Shown piece after piece: positions 53,316-61,296 of a stretch of DNA of 64,000 nucleotides (the stretch's first letter is position 1; the number at the start of each line of letters is the position of its first letter). The position numbers were made by a program, and so were the translations under genes. Source of the DNA: Edaphobacter modestus (lineage in GTDB: Bacteria > Acidobacteriota > Terriglobia > Terriglobales > Acidobacteriaceae). The notes below the pieces were generated by a model. It was not told where the DNA came from, did no database searches, and saw only the letters and a program-made list of their open reading frames with translations. Location: contig NZ_SHKW01000007.1 of the NCBI RefSeq assembly GCF_004217555.1, positions 124,001 to 188,000 on the forward strand, in the 5' to 3' direction.

Positions 53316-54254
53316 ATGCACGAAGTACCGAATCGTCGAAGATTAGTGAAGCAGTTAGCCATGGGAACGATCGCCGGATTAGTTGGAGGTCCAAAAAGCG
53401 TATTCGCTCGGAAGCACGCCAGCTCAAATCAAAAGCTGAAGATTGGTCACACATGCATAACCTGGGGCACCTTTCCCCGTACAGGCGCCGACACGACTCT
53501 TGAAACAGCATTGAAGGACATCTCAGCTGAAGGCTTTTGGTCTTTTGAGACATTTCCGGAAGTTCTGGACAGCTGGGATCGGAGAGGTACGCTGACGCCA
53601 CTTCTTGAAAAATATCCGGTGCCGTTGCGGTCCGGCTACATAACACCTAACCTTATTGATTCGACGCTCAGAAAAGACGAAATTGCCCGCGTAATTCGGC
53701 TGTCGAAAATCGTTCAAAAGCTTGGCGGAACTTTCGTTGTTCTGGCACCAAACAGCGTAAAGCGCGATTCCTACTCTTTCAAGGAAAACCAATCGAATAT
53801 CGTAGCGGCTTTGAATGATTATGCTAGTGCTGTCGTGGATCTCGGTCTAGGCACCGGTCTTCATCAGCACACCGGAACCTGTATTGAAAGCCGCGATGAA
53901 GTCTACGCAGTGATGAACGCGGTCGACACCAAAAATCTGAAATTCGCCCCCGATGTCGGGCAACTACAGAAGGGCGGTGCTGACGCTGCGCAAGTGGTGA
54001 AAGACTTCCTACCGCTCGTTAAGCATATGCACTTGAAAGACTACAAAGGTTGGGATGCCTATGTTGGATACTGTCCATTAGGTATGGGCACTGTAGATAT
54101 AGAAGCAATCCTAAATATGGTCGAAAGCGGCGGCCAACAGCCGGACATTCTGGTTGAGCTTGATCCCTCGAAAGATGAGCCGATGGCACCCTTGCAAACC
54201 GTACAAAAGACCAAAACTTATTTGCAAAAGCTAGGTTACGCATTTCGATCATAA
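53316..54254 (+). CDS. Exported sugar phosphate isomerase/epimerase-like TIM barrel
   Basis: 312 residues. Twin-arginine-like signal (NRRRLVKQLAMGTIAGLVGG). The xylose-isomerase-like barrel keeps its metal sites: GLHQHTGTCIES, LKFAPDVGQLQ, HMHLKDYKGW and DILVELDPS provide the Glu/Asp/His set. This contrasts with the degenerate barrel of the 57397 gene. It likely isomerises, epimerises or dehydrates a sugar-like compound in the periplasm, next to the PQQ dehydrogenase. Confidence 0.85.
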   Translation: MHEVPNRRRLVKQLAMGTIAGLVGGPKSVFARKHASSNQKLKIGHTCITWGTFPRTGADTTLETALKDISAEGFWSFETFPEVLDSWDRRGTLTPLLEKYPVPLRSGYITPNLIDSTLRKDEIARVIRLSKIVQKLGGTFVVLAPNSVKRDSYSFKENQSNIVAALNDYASAVVDLGLGTGLHQHTGTCIESRDEVYAVMNAVDTKNLKFAPDVGQLQKGGADAAQVVKDFLPLVKHMHLKDYKGWDAYVGYCPLGMGTVDIEAILNMVESGGQQPDILVELDPSKDEPMAPLQTVQKTKTYLQKLGYAFRS

Positions 54255-54278
54255 TTCTCCGGAATAGGAAAGAGATCT

Positions 54279-56495
54279 ATGTACAAGAAAGCCGTACGTT
54301 TTCTTAGCTTACTCTGTTCTATAGTTGTTGTTACTTCATCGATAAGCACAATAAATACTATCTCTGCCAAGTCACACAAAGAAACCTACTCCAACTGGAG
54401 TGACTACGGTGGCTCAGCTGATTCGATGCAGTATTCAGCTATTAAGCAAATTAATAAGAGCAATGTAGGTCAACTCAAGTTGGCATGGTTTATGCCAGCT
54501 CCAGGTCCAGTCGGCAGGTTTTCATTTAATCCACTTGTCGTGGATGGAGTGATGTACGTAGTTGGTAAAGACATGGGAATCTATGCGCTGGATGGAGAGA
54601 CTGGGAAGCAGATCTGGGTGCATGAGGTAAAAGGAGGTCAGCCAACGAATCGAGGATTCAATTGGTGGTCCTCAAAAGATGGCAGAGATCGTCGGTTGAT
54701 CTTTGCAGTCGATGGATACATGCAAGAATTGGATTTGAAAACTGGTTTACCAATCGAGTCATTTGGCGATCATGGCAAAGTGAACCTGCGTGAAGGACTT
54801 GGGCGTGATCCTGCCAGCATTGGGGAGATTCAAAACGGTACTCCGGGGCGTGTGTTCGACAACCTAATTATCCTCGGTTCGGCGCCAGGAGAAATGTACG
54901 GCTCGCCTCCAGGTGACTTACGAGCATACGATGTCCTGACTGGAAATATCGTATGGACATTCCACACTGTCCCGCATCCCGGCGAATTCGGGTATGACAC
55001 GATGCCCCCGGACGCTTGGAAATACGTTGGTGGTAACAATACATGGGGCGAAATTTCCATCGACGAGGAGCGGGGGATTGCCTATTTCCCACTTGGTTCG
55101 CCTACTTACGATCTTTATGGTGCTGATCGCAAAGGTGCTGATCTTTTTGGTGATTGCTTGTTGGCACTTGATGCTCGGACCGGGAAACGATTATGGCATT
55201 TCCAACTCGTACATCATGACCTTTGGGATTACGACCCAACTGCCGCGCCAAAACTTCTAACTGTACGTCACGACGGAACGATGACCGATGTCGTGGCACT
55301 TGCTGGTAAGACAGGATTCCTCTATGTTTTCGACCGTGTAACTGGGAAGCCACTCTGGCCAATCGAGGAGAGGGCCGTTCCGAAGTCCGACATGCCGGAC
55401 GAAGAATCGTGGCCGACGCAACCGTTTCCGACTGCGCCGCAACCTTTTGCCCGCCAGCAGTTCACCGTGAAAGATATCAATCCTTATCTCGATTCGATCG
55501 AAAAAGAGCGTATCCATGATCTAGTCACCAATGCCCGCAACGAGGGAATTTTTACCCCGGTCACTGATAAGGGCAACCAGATTTCAGTTCCTGGTGAATT
55601 TGGTGGGGTGAATCAGGGAAGCACAGCTGCAGACCCATCGACAGGAATGATGTATGTCAAAGCGTATGATCTGCCCACCATTCACGCTATGACAAAGACG
55701 CCACCGATCAAAGCAAAAAGCGTGACTGGAGGAACACCGGAGCAGAGGGGTTATGGTCTGTATACGAAGAATTGCATAGGTTGTCACGGGCCGAACCGCG
55801 AACGAATTACATTTCCGAAACAAATCGATGTGAACCGCTTTACCACCGTCCTCCGGAGTGGAAACGGAGAAATGCCTGCATTTTCTGAAACCACTCTGAA
55901 GCCCGAAGATGTAACCTTCCTCGCAGCATATTTAACGGATCCTGTCGCTGGAGAAGCGGCCGCTGTCGCATCAGTCCGGAAAGCCTCGGCTCCTGCAGGC
56001 CCAGCACCGGAAGGGCAAACACGGTACTACGGTCCGTTTGGAAATATTTTTCGCACCAATAATGGACTTCCCGCATTCAGCCCTCCATGGTCCTCCATCG
56101 TGGCTTACGACCTTAATGATGGGTCTATCAAGTGGAGACGCCCTATTGGGACGACCCCTGGTCTCGCCGAAAAAGGTATTACGGACACGGGGAGCTCTCT
56201 GGCAATTCGAAATGGTCCGGTGGTTACAGCTGGTGGCCTAATCATCATCGGGACTGGGCCAGATCGTATGGTACACGCTCTCGATAAAGATACGGGTCGC
56301 ACTCTGTGGGAGACCGAATTGGATGCAAATCCCGATGGGATTCCAGCGATCTATGAAGCTGGTGGAAACGAATACATCGCCTTTTATGCGTCCGTAGACG
56401 GAAAGCCTCAATCAGTATCTTACAAACCTGGCAAAGCAGGCACGCAAGGTTACTACGTCTTTTCGTTATCCCGAGCGCCGTCTACTTCGCATTGA
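54279..56495 (+). CDS. PQQ-dependent dehydrogenase with internal cytochrome c domain
   Basis: 738 residues with an N-terminal signal segment (FLSLLCSIVVVTSSIS). Quinoprotein beta-propeller blades are visible: WSDYGGSADSMQYSAIKQINKSNV, GMMYVKAYDLPT, ALDGETGKQIWVHE, LALDARTGKRLWHFQLVHHDLWDYD, and the closing MVHALDKDTGRTLWETEL. Inserted before the last blades is a heme c site, Cys499-Ile-Gly-Cys502-His503, with the axial-Met candidate in GNGEMPAFSE. It should oxidise an alcohol or aldose in the periplasm and pass electrons via its own heme to the respiratory chain. No PQQ biosynthesis genes are in the window. Confidence 0.9.
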   Translation: MYKKAVRFLSLLCSIVVVTSSISTINTISAKSHKETYSNWSDYGGSADSMQYSAIKQINKSNVGQLKLAWFMPAPGPVGRFSFNPLVVDGVMYVVGKDMGIYALDGETGKQIWVHEVKGGQPTNRGFNWWSSKDGRDRRLIFAVDGYMQELDLKTGLPIESFGDHGKVNLREGLGRDPASIGEIQNGTPGRVFDNLIILGSAPGEMYGSPPGDLRAYDVLTGNIVWTFHTVPHPGEFGYDTMPPDAWKYVGGNNTWGEISIDEERGIAYFPLGSPTYDLYGADRKGADLFGDCLLALDARTGKRLWHFQLVHHDLWDYDPTAAPKLLTVRHDGTMTDVVALAGKTGFLYVFDRVTGKPLWPIEERAVPKSDMPDEESWPTQPFPTAPQPFARQQFTVKDINPYLDSIEKERIHDLVTNARNEGIFTPVTDKGNQISVPGEFGGVNQGSTAADPSTGMMYVKAYDLPTIHAMTKTPPIKAKSVTGGTPEQRGYGLYTKNCIGCHGPNRERITFPKQIDVNRFTTVLRSGNGEMPAFSETTLKPEDVTFLAAYLTDPVAGEAAAVASVRKASAPAGPAPEGQTRYYGPFGNIFRTNNGLPAFSPPWSSIVAYDLNDGSIKWRRPIGTTPGLAEKGITDTGSSLAIRNGPVVTAGGLIIIGTGPDRMVHALDKDTGRTLWETELDANPDGIPAIYEAGGNEYIAFYASVDGKPQSVSYKPGKAGTQGYYVFSLSRAPSTSH

Positions 56496-56572
56496 TTCAG
56501 CTTGCTGTGATTCTCCAACGTGGAAAGTGGAAATTCCAGTCGATGTCATACCGTATCACGGAGTCAATTTCT

Positions 56573-57331
56573 ATGAAGCTTTCAGGCAAAGTTGCCCTTA
56601 TTACCGGAGGGGGTCAAGGGATAGGGAGAGGAATCGCCGAGGTGTTCGCGGAGGAAGGTGCTGACGTTGCTTTGAACGATATAGATATCACGACAACGGC
56701 TGTGAATGATGTCGTGGAGTGGATTCGTTCTAGAGGAAGAAGATCGAAGCCATTTCAAGCAGATGTCGCCAATCGCCTTGAAGTAGAGGTGATGTTCGAG
56801 CAGGCGTGGAGAGAATTCGGACACATCGACATATTAGTTAACAACGCTGGTATAGAAACTATAGTTCCCTTCCTCGATCTCACGGATGAACAATGGACTC
56901 GGGTCACAGATGTTGATTTGCGCGGTCCATGGCTTTGTTCTCAAGTGTTCTGCAAACGTGCCGTCGCCGAAAATCGAAAGGGTAACATTGTGAACATTGG
57001 CTCAATTCAAGCGGCGAAAGTTCTTCCTGGAAGAACACATTATGCCCCAGCGAAACTTGGCATTGAGGCTATGACTCGTAATATATCCGCTGAGATGACG
57101 CCGCTAGGGATACGCGTGAACTGTGTTCATCCTGGCTTCATTGCGACAAATATGACCGCATGGATACTCAATAACCCGCAAATTCTTCCCGACATTCTGA
57201 AACAAATTTCCTCAGCGCGACCAGGCCAACCCCGAGAAATCGGAACCGCAGCCGCGTTCTTTGCCTCCGAAGAGGCAAGCTACATAACTGGACAGTCGAT
57301 TCATGTAGATGGCGGGTGGGCTCTTAAATGA
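56573..57331 (+). CDS. Short-chain dehydrogenase/reductase (second copy)
   Basis: 252 residues from ATG at 56573 (KLSGKVALITGGGQGIGRG); the frame extends upstream but without signals. Motifs: TGGGQGIG, LNDIDI with an acidic residue at the end of strand 2 (NAD preference), NNAG, NIGSIQ Ser, and the catalytic pair in HYAPAKLG; C-terminal ASYITGQSIHVDGGW. Its last bases overlap the upstream extension of the next frame. Together with the first SDR it supplies two oxidation steps. Confidence 0.88.
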   Translation: MKLSGKVALITGGGQGIGRGIAEVFAEEGADVALNDIDITTTAVNDVVEWIRSRGRRSKPFQADVANRLEVEVMFEQAWREFGHIDILVNNAGIETIVPFLDLTDEQWTRVTDVDLRGPWLCSQVFCKRAVAENRKGNIVNIGSIQAAKVLPGRTHYAPAKLGIEAMTRNISAEMTPLGIRVNCVHPGFIATNMTAWILNNPQILPDILKQISSARPGQPREIGTAAAFFASEEASYITGQSIHVDGGWALK

Positions 57332-57396
57332 GCACATGTTCGCAGTTGATTTGTCAGAGAAATGATCATTCTAAAGAGTTCGGAAAGGAACAAATC

Positions 57397-59250
57397 ATGG
57401 TTAAGATAGCTCGGCTCACACTTGCCGCAACCGCAATGTGCGCCATCTCGTCGATACATCTGGTTAGTGCAGCGCAGACTCCGCAAGGGACAAAGTCGGT
57501 GCGACAGGGGCAAATTCGCTCATCAATTAATCATTTGCTCGGATGGCGTGTTGGAATACCGTCGAATGCTTTCCGGTCGCTTAGCTTCTCTGAAGCAGCC
57601 GCTTTAGCCGACGCGCTAGGACTCTCAAGCATCGAGGGCGTTAGTAGCCAGAAAGTGAGTCCGCAGACCAATAAGAATCTCAATTTCGACCTGACATCTG
57701 AAGACATATCTGTAGTTAAAGAGAGGCTCGTTGAATTGAATCTCAAAATGCCGGCTTACCGCGTTGAATCCATACCGGCAGACGAAGGGTCGGCCCATAA
57801 ACTCTTCGCATTCGCAAAAGAGATGGGTGTGGAAACAATCATTGCGAACACGGTGCCGGCGGAATTGAGTGCAATCGATAAACTTTCGGTGGAAACGGGC
57901 ATCAATGTGGCTATTGATAGTTCGAGCGATCCTCAAGCTTTAATGAAGGCCATTGGCAACGCAACTCCGCGGATAGGTGTAAATGCCAATTTGGCCAAAT
58001 GGATGGAAAACGGAGTTCGTCCCATTGAGGGGCTAAGCATTATCAAAGATCGATTGATGGCTGTTGAGGTCCGGGACCGTAATGCTCTCGGGCCAAATGG
58101 CCGTGATGTTCCATTAGGCACAGGGGTCGCAGGTCTGGAACAGTTTTTTCTGCAGATCGCGAAGCAAGAACCTCCCCCTCAAGAGGAGCCGGGGAAATGT
58201 GTCAATTGTAGCCGGCCTTATGGTGGCACCAAACCGTTGTTCATTTCACTTGAAGTTGACCCATGGCAGATTATCACCACTAGGGAACCACAAAGCGGGA
58301 CTTCGGGAAATGTCTTTTCAGATCTGTGGTGTTCGGCAGAAAACTTCGAGAAAGTTGTTCGTCCGGCTATGGGATTCCGCGTCGAGCAAGATGCCCTGTT
58401 GATTCCCATCACGCCGACAGATCGGATCCCGAGCGATGTGAAAGCGAAGATTGAGGCCGCCCTGCCTAAGAAGCCGCTCGTAACACCAAAGAAACCACGA
58501 AAACTTCTCGTTATCGATGTGGCTCCAGCTGGTGCCTACTATCATGACACGGCAGCCCACGCAAACTTCGCGATTAGCAAGCTGTCTACTTCTACTGGAG
58601 CGTTCGAGGCTGTATTCAACAATGATCTGAATAACCTAAAGTACCCCAATATACTCCAATACGACGCCGTCTTCCTTAATAGTGGAGACGGTCCAGTATT
58701 TTCCGATCCAGACGTAATGAACGGCCTGATTCGTTTCGTACATGAGGGCGGCGGGTTAGCCGGCCTCCATGGAGCAAGCTATGCGTCGCCAGACGTTCCT
58801 GAATTTGGGGAGTTAATAGGTGCTCAAACCGGACCTCACCACGTTGAGAAGGCAACCTTGAAAATTGATGATCCTAACAGTCCATTGACGAAACAATTTT
58901 CCACTAGTCCACTAACAGCTGATCTCGGAGGAAAAGGCTTTGTGTACACAGATGAGTTTTATCATTTCCTTCCCTCTGGACCTTATTCCCGAGAGAAGCT
59001 GCACGTTCTGCTTAGCATTGACGCTGACAAGACGGACTTGAGTCCATGGCGCGTCCGACCTGATAAAGATTATGGGCTTGTCTGGATCAAAAGCTATGGT
59101 CATGGCCGAGTGTTTAACTGCGCGATGGGACATACTCCAACTCTTTTCGAGACACCCGCACTCGCCCAGATGATGTTCGCTGCAATTCAATTTGTGTTGG
59201 GTGACCTTCCGGCAGACACGACGCCCAGTGCAATGCTGGCTACTAAATAA
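57397..59250 (+). CDS. TIM-barrel/ThuA fusion protein, exported
   Basis: 617 residues from ATG at 57397, with AAAGGAAC upstream and signal peptide ARLTLAATAMCAISSIHLVSA. Residues ~40-290 are a xylose-isomerase-like barrel in which the usual metal ligands are replaced (NVAIDSS, IGVNANLAKW, MAVEVRDRN). Residues ~385-600 are a ThuA-like domain (KLLVIDVAPAGAYYHDTAAH, AVFLNSGDGPVFSDPDVM, FVHEGGGLAGLHGASY, YGHGRVFNCAMGHTP). A CVNCSRPYGG link joins them. ThuA-type proteins act in disaccharide/3-keto-sugar metabolism. The barrel may be a binding rather than a catalytic unit. Last gene of the run before the hairpin. Confidence 0.85.
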   Translation: MVKIARLTLAATAMCAISSIHLVSAAQTPQGTKSVRQGQIRSSINHLLGWRVGIPSNAFRSLSFSEAAALADALGLSSIEGVSSQKVSPQTNKNLNFDLTSEDISVVKERLVELNLKMPAYRVESIPADEGSAHKLFAFAKEMGVETIIANTVPAELSAIDKLSVETGINVAIDSSSDPQALMKAIGNATPRIGVNANLAKWMENGVRPIEGLSIIKDRLMAVEVRDRNALGPNGRDVPLGTGVAGLEQFFLQIAKQEPPPQEEPGKCVNCSRPYGGTKPLFISLEVDPWQIITTREPQSGTSGNVFSDLWCSAENFEKVVRPAMGFRVEQDALLIPITPTDRIPSDVKAKIEAALPKKPLVTPKKPRKLLVIDVAPAGAYYHDTAAHANFAISKLSTSTGAFEAVFNNDLNNLKYPNILQYDAVFLNSGDGPVFSDPDVMNGLIRFVHEGGGLAGLHGASYASPDVPEFGELIGAQTGPHHVEKATLKIDDPNSPLTKQFSTSPLTADLGGKGFVYTDEFYHFLPSGPYSREKLHVLLSIDADKTDLSPWRVRPDKDYGLVWIKSYGHGRVFNCAMGHTPTLFETPALAQMMFAAIQFVLGDLPADTTPSAMLATK

Positions 59251-59281
59251 AATCTCAGGTCGACGTTTATTGGTTTATTGA

Positions 59282-59317
59282 GAGTATGAGCCTCGACGAT
59301 AGCCGAGGCTCATACTC
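59282..59317 (+). terminator. Strong hairpin ending the catabolic run
   Basis: GAGTATGAGCCTCG (59282-59295) and CGAGGCTCATACTC (59304-59317) form a perfect 14-bp stem with an 8-base loop, 31 bases after the ThuA-fusion stop. There is no long U-run, so it may terminate with help or act to stabilise the mRNA 3' end. Confidence 0.65.
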
Positions 59318-59535
59318 GAGCTTTCGCTAAGATCAGCAATTGTCGTCCGGCTCGTGTTGAACCTGAGATCCTTCCCTCGAACGGAAAATCATCTTTCAAA
59401 AGCGCTCTGGACGGCCGTGACTGAATTCCATCCAGCTCGCTGCAGTGCCCTACTCCCGGCGGAAAGGGATATCTTCTTCTTCGTTAGCCTTAAATGAGGT
59501 AGTCAACTTTTGACCTTGCAATAAGAGCCGCGGGT

Positions 59536-59576
59536 GATTATCTAACATTTGTCATCTTGCACAAATGTAGATAATC
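59536..59576. promoter_or_regulatory. 41-base palindrome upstream of the IclR gene
   Basis: GATTATCTAACATTTGT (59536-59552) and ACAAATGTAGATAATC (59561-59576) are reverse complements apart from one extra A, around an 8-base centre. Its size suits an operator for a dimer-of-dimers such as an IclR protein; it could also form an RNA hairpin. Confidence 0.55.
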
Positions 59577-59589
59577 TATCAATAAGATT

Positions 59590-59607
59590 TACTATTATCA
59601 TATAGTG
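59590..59607. promoter_or_regulatory. TACTAT-N6-ATAGTG element upstream of the IclR gene
   Basis: TACTATTATCATATAGTG. A close relative, TACTATATCAAATAGTA, stands at 61256-61272 upstream of the dehydratase gene. The pair suggests a common regulator binding both promoters, most simply the IclR protein encoded between them. Confidence 0.5.
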
Positions 59608-59711
59608 ATAAAAACGCATCATCCTTTGTCCAATAGCTCACTAAAGGAGGGACAAGGGCTCCCAGAGAGCGACATGCCAAGAAAAGGGCGGGCTTTAGTG
59701 CAAGGATCGGA

Positions 59712-60524
59712 ATGCAGTATATCCAATTGGAGGAACTGAAAGTGCGTGCAGAATCCTTCGATTCTCCAGCCGAGAATCCAAAAGAAAACGAACCAAAGCC
59801 GAGGATTCAGTCTGCGGAGCGGACTGTTTCGGTTCTACTTGCCGTAGCCGAAAGCTCCAATGGTCTTAAAACTAAGGAGATCATGCACCAGGTTGGGCTC
59901 TCTCGGCAGGTAACATATCATCTCATTCATACGCTACTGACAACAGGGATCATTCGTAAGAATGACAACAGTCGTTATGTGCTTGGTCTTGCTGCACTTT
60001 CGATTGCAGAAGGTTTCCGTCGTCAATTGGACCCTCCAGAACATTTGGCTCCAAGGGTTCGTTCGATCGTTGCGGCCACTGGGGAAACGGCCTATGCCGG
60101 CGGCTGGGTTCATGACGAAATCGTGGCGCTTGCAACGGCTCGGGGAGAATCACCAGTGGGAGCCGCCGAAATTCCTCAAGGATTCAGCGGACACGCACAT
60201 GCACGGGCGTCAGGAAAACTGCTTCTCGCGTTGGCAGATCCCAAGGTATGTGAAGAATACCTCGCTAGCCATCCTCTGGAAGCGAGGACAAGAAAAACCA
60301 TCACGAAATACAGGAAGCTCATGGAGGAGTTTGCGCAAATTCGGAAGCAAGGCTATGCCCTTGATAACGAGGAATTCAATGAAGGTCTACGTTGTCTGGC
60401 TGTGCCCGTTGAAGGCCTCGCCGGCCGATTTGCGTTGGGAATTTCTGTGCCTAGTGGCCGTTTTGAAGCAAACTTCAAGCGTTACCTAGAAGTATTGTTC
60501 AACGCCGCGAAGATAAAAGGCTAA
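59712..60524 (+). CDS. IclR-family transcriptional regulator
   Basis: 270 residues. N-terminal winged helix (AERTVSVLLAVAESSNGLKTKEIMHQVGLSRQVTYHLIHTLL, with SRYVLGLA wing) and a C-terminal effector-binding domain (GETAYAGGWVHDEIVALATARGE, GFSGHAHARASGKLLLALAD, EFNEGLRCLAVPVEG). Two starts are possible: ATG at 59712 (AAGGAT upstream) or GTG at 59742 (GGAGG upstream). IclR proteins usually sense a pathway metabolite and control catabolic genes. Its site between the enzyme run and the VOC/dehydratase pair makes it the likely switch for both. Confidence 0.9.
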   Translation: MQYIQLEELKVRAESFDSPAENPKENEPKPRIQSAERTVSVLLAVAESSNGLKTKEIMHQVGLSRQVTYHLIHTLLTTGIIRKNDNSRYVLGLAALSIAEGFRRQLDPPEHLAPRVRSIVAATGETAYAGGWVHDEIVALATARGESPVGAAEIPQGFSGHAHARASGKLLLALADPKVCEEYLASHPLEARTRKTITKYRKLMEEFAQIRKQGYALDNEEFNEGLRCLAVPVEGLAGRFALGISVPSGRFEANFKRYLEVLFNAAKIKG

Positions 60525-60614
60525 CGAAGTCAGTTGCGATAGGGTATGAGACGCATTCATCTCCTGGCGAGTTGAAGATTCTCGCTTCGACCATTGATTT
60601 TCTTTCGGTCCAAA

Positions 60615-61160
60615 TTATGCAGATGGGTTTGCCGGATGCCAAAGTCGCGTGGAAGTAGTAGCTTCATATCCTTTCCCCTTTGGAAAGCTGACTAGCTCAA
60701 ATTGCATCCCCCAAGGCGACAAAAAATAGATCCAGGTCTGACCGGCATTCGGCCCAGATGTTCTGATCGTCGGTTCCCCTAAAAGCCGAACGTTTTTAGA
60801 CAAGAGATACTTAACCGCCGCATCAAAATCGTCGACGTAGAAAGCCAGATGATGACCTCCTACGTCGCTATTCTTCGGTTGGACCAGGTTTTGGTCGGGC
60901 GACTCATACTGAAATACTTCGAAGTTTGGCCCGTATTTGCACCGGAAGAAGCGCAATCTCTGCATGACAGTTCCGGGGGAAACATTGAGGTGGGTGTTCA
61001 TCCAGGTGTCATCTGAGATAAAAGGTCCAAGTTCGAACACGTATTCGCAGCCAATAACATCTGTGAAAAAAGAGGTCGCTTCCTCTAGATCAGGGACTGT
61101 GAAACCAACATGTTCCGTCCCCCGAAGACCTGGCAAGCCCGATGAAGGTGAATGAACCAA
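60615..61160 (-). CDS. VOC-superfamily (glyoxalase/dioxygenase-like) protein
   Basis: 181 residues from TTG with AAGGAGAG upstream. Two beta-alpha-beta-beta-beta modules: GTEHVGFTVPDLEEATSFFTDVIGCEYVFEL with NFEVFQYES, then GGHHLAFYVDDFDAAVKYL with WIYFLSPWGMQFELVSFP. His, Glu and the second His/Glu pair can bind one metal ion. It could act as an isomerase, lyase or ring-cleaving enzyme; glyoxalase activity is not specifically indicated. Transcribed away from the dehydratase gene, sharing the divergent promoter region. Confidence 0.85.
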   Translation of the reverse strand: MVHSPSSGLPGLRGTEHVGFTVPDLEEATSFFTDVIGCEYVFELGPFISDDTWMNTHLNVSPGTVMQRLRFFRCKYGPNFEVFQYESPDQNLVQPKNSDVGGHHLAFYVDDFDAAVKYLLSKNVRLLGEPTIRTSGPNAGQTWIYFLSPWGMQFELVSFPKGKGYEATTSTRLWHPANPSA

Positions 61161-61255
61161 TTGGGCTCTCCTTAATAGCCCCGAGATCGTTATGAATCTC
61201 AGAGAAGTCTAAAAATATTCTGTTCAATGGCCGGTAAAATGTATCACAATATGAT

Positions 61256-61272
61256 TACTATATCAAATAGTA
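61256..61272. promoter_or_regulatory. TACTAT-N5-ATAGTA element in the VOC/dehydratase divergent promoter
   Basis: TACTATATCAAATAGTA, followed at once by another near-palindrome, ATCATTAATTGATGAT. See the matching element at 59590-59607. Confidence 0.5.
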
Positions 61273-61296
61273 CATCATTAATTGATGATTTGAGCG

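Larger units (their letters stand above)
59318..59711. other. Regulatory intergenic region before the IclR gene
   Basis: No gene. The second half is AT-rich and carries the long palindrome and TACTAT element listed separately. The first part shows nothing recognisable. Confidence 0.5.
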
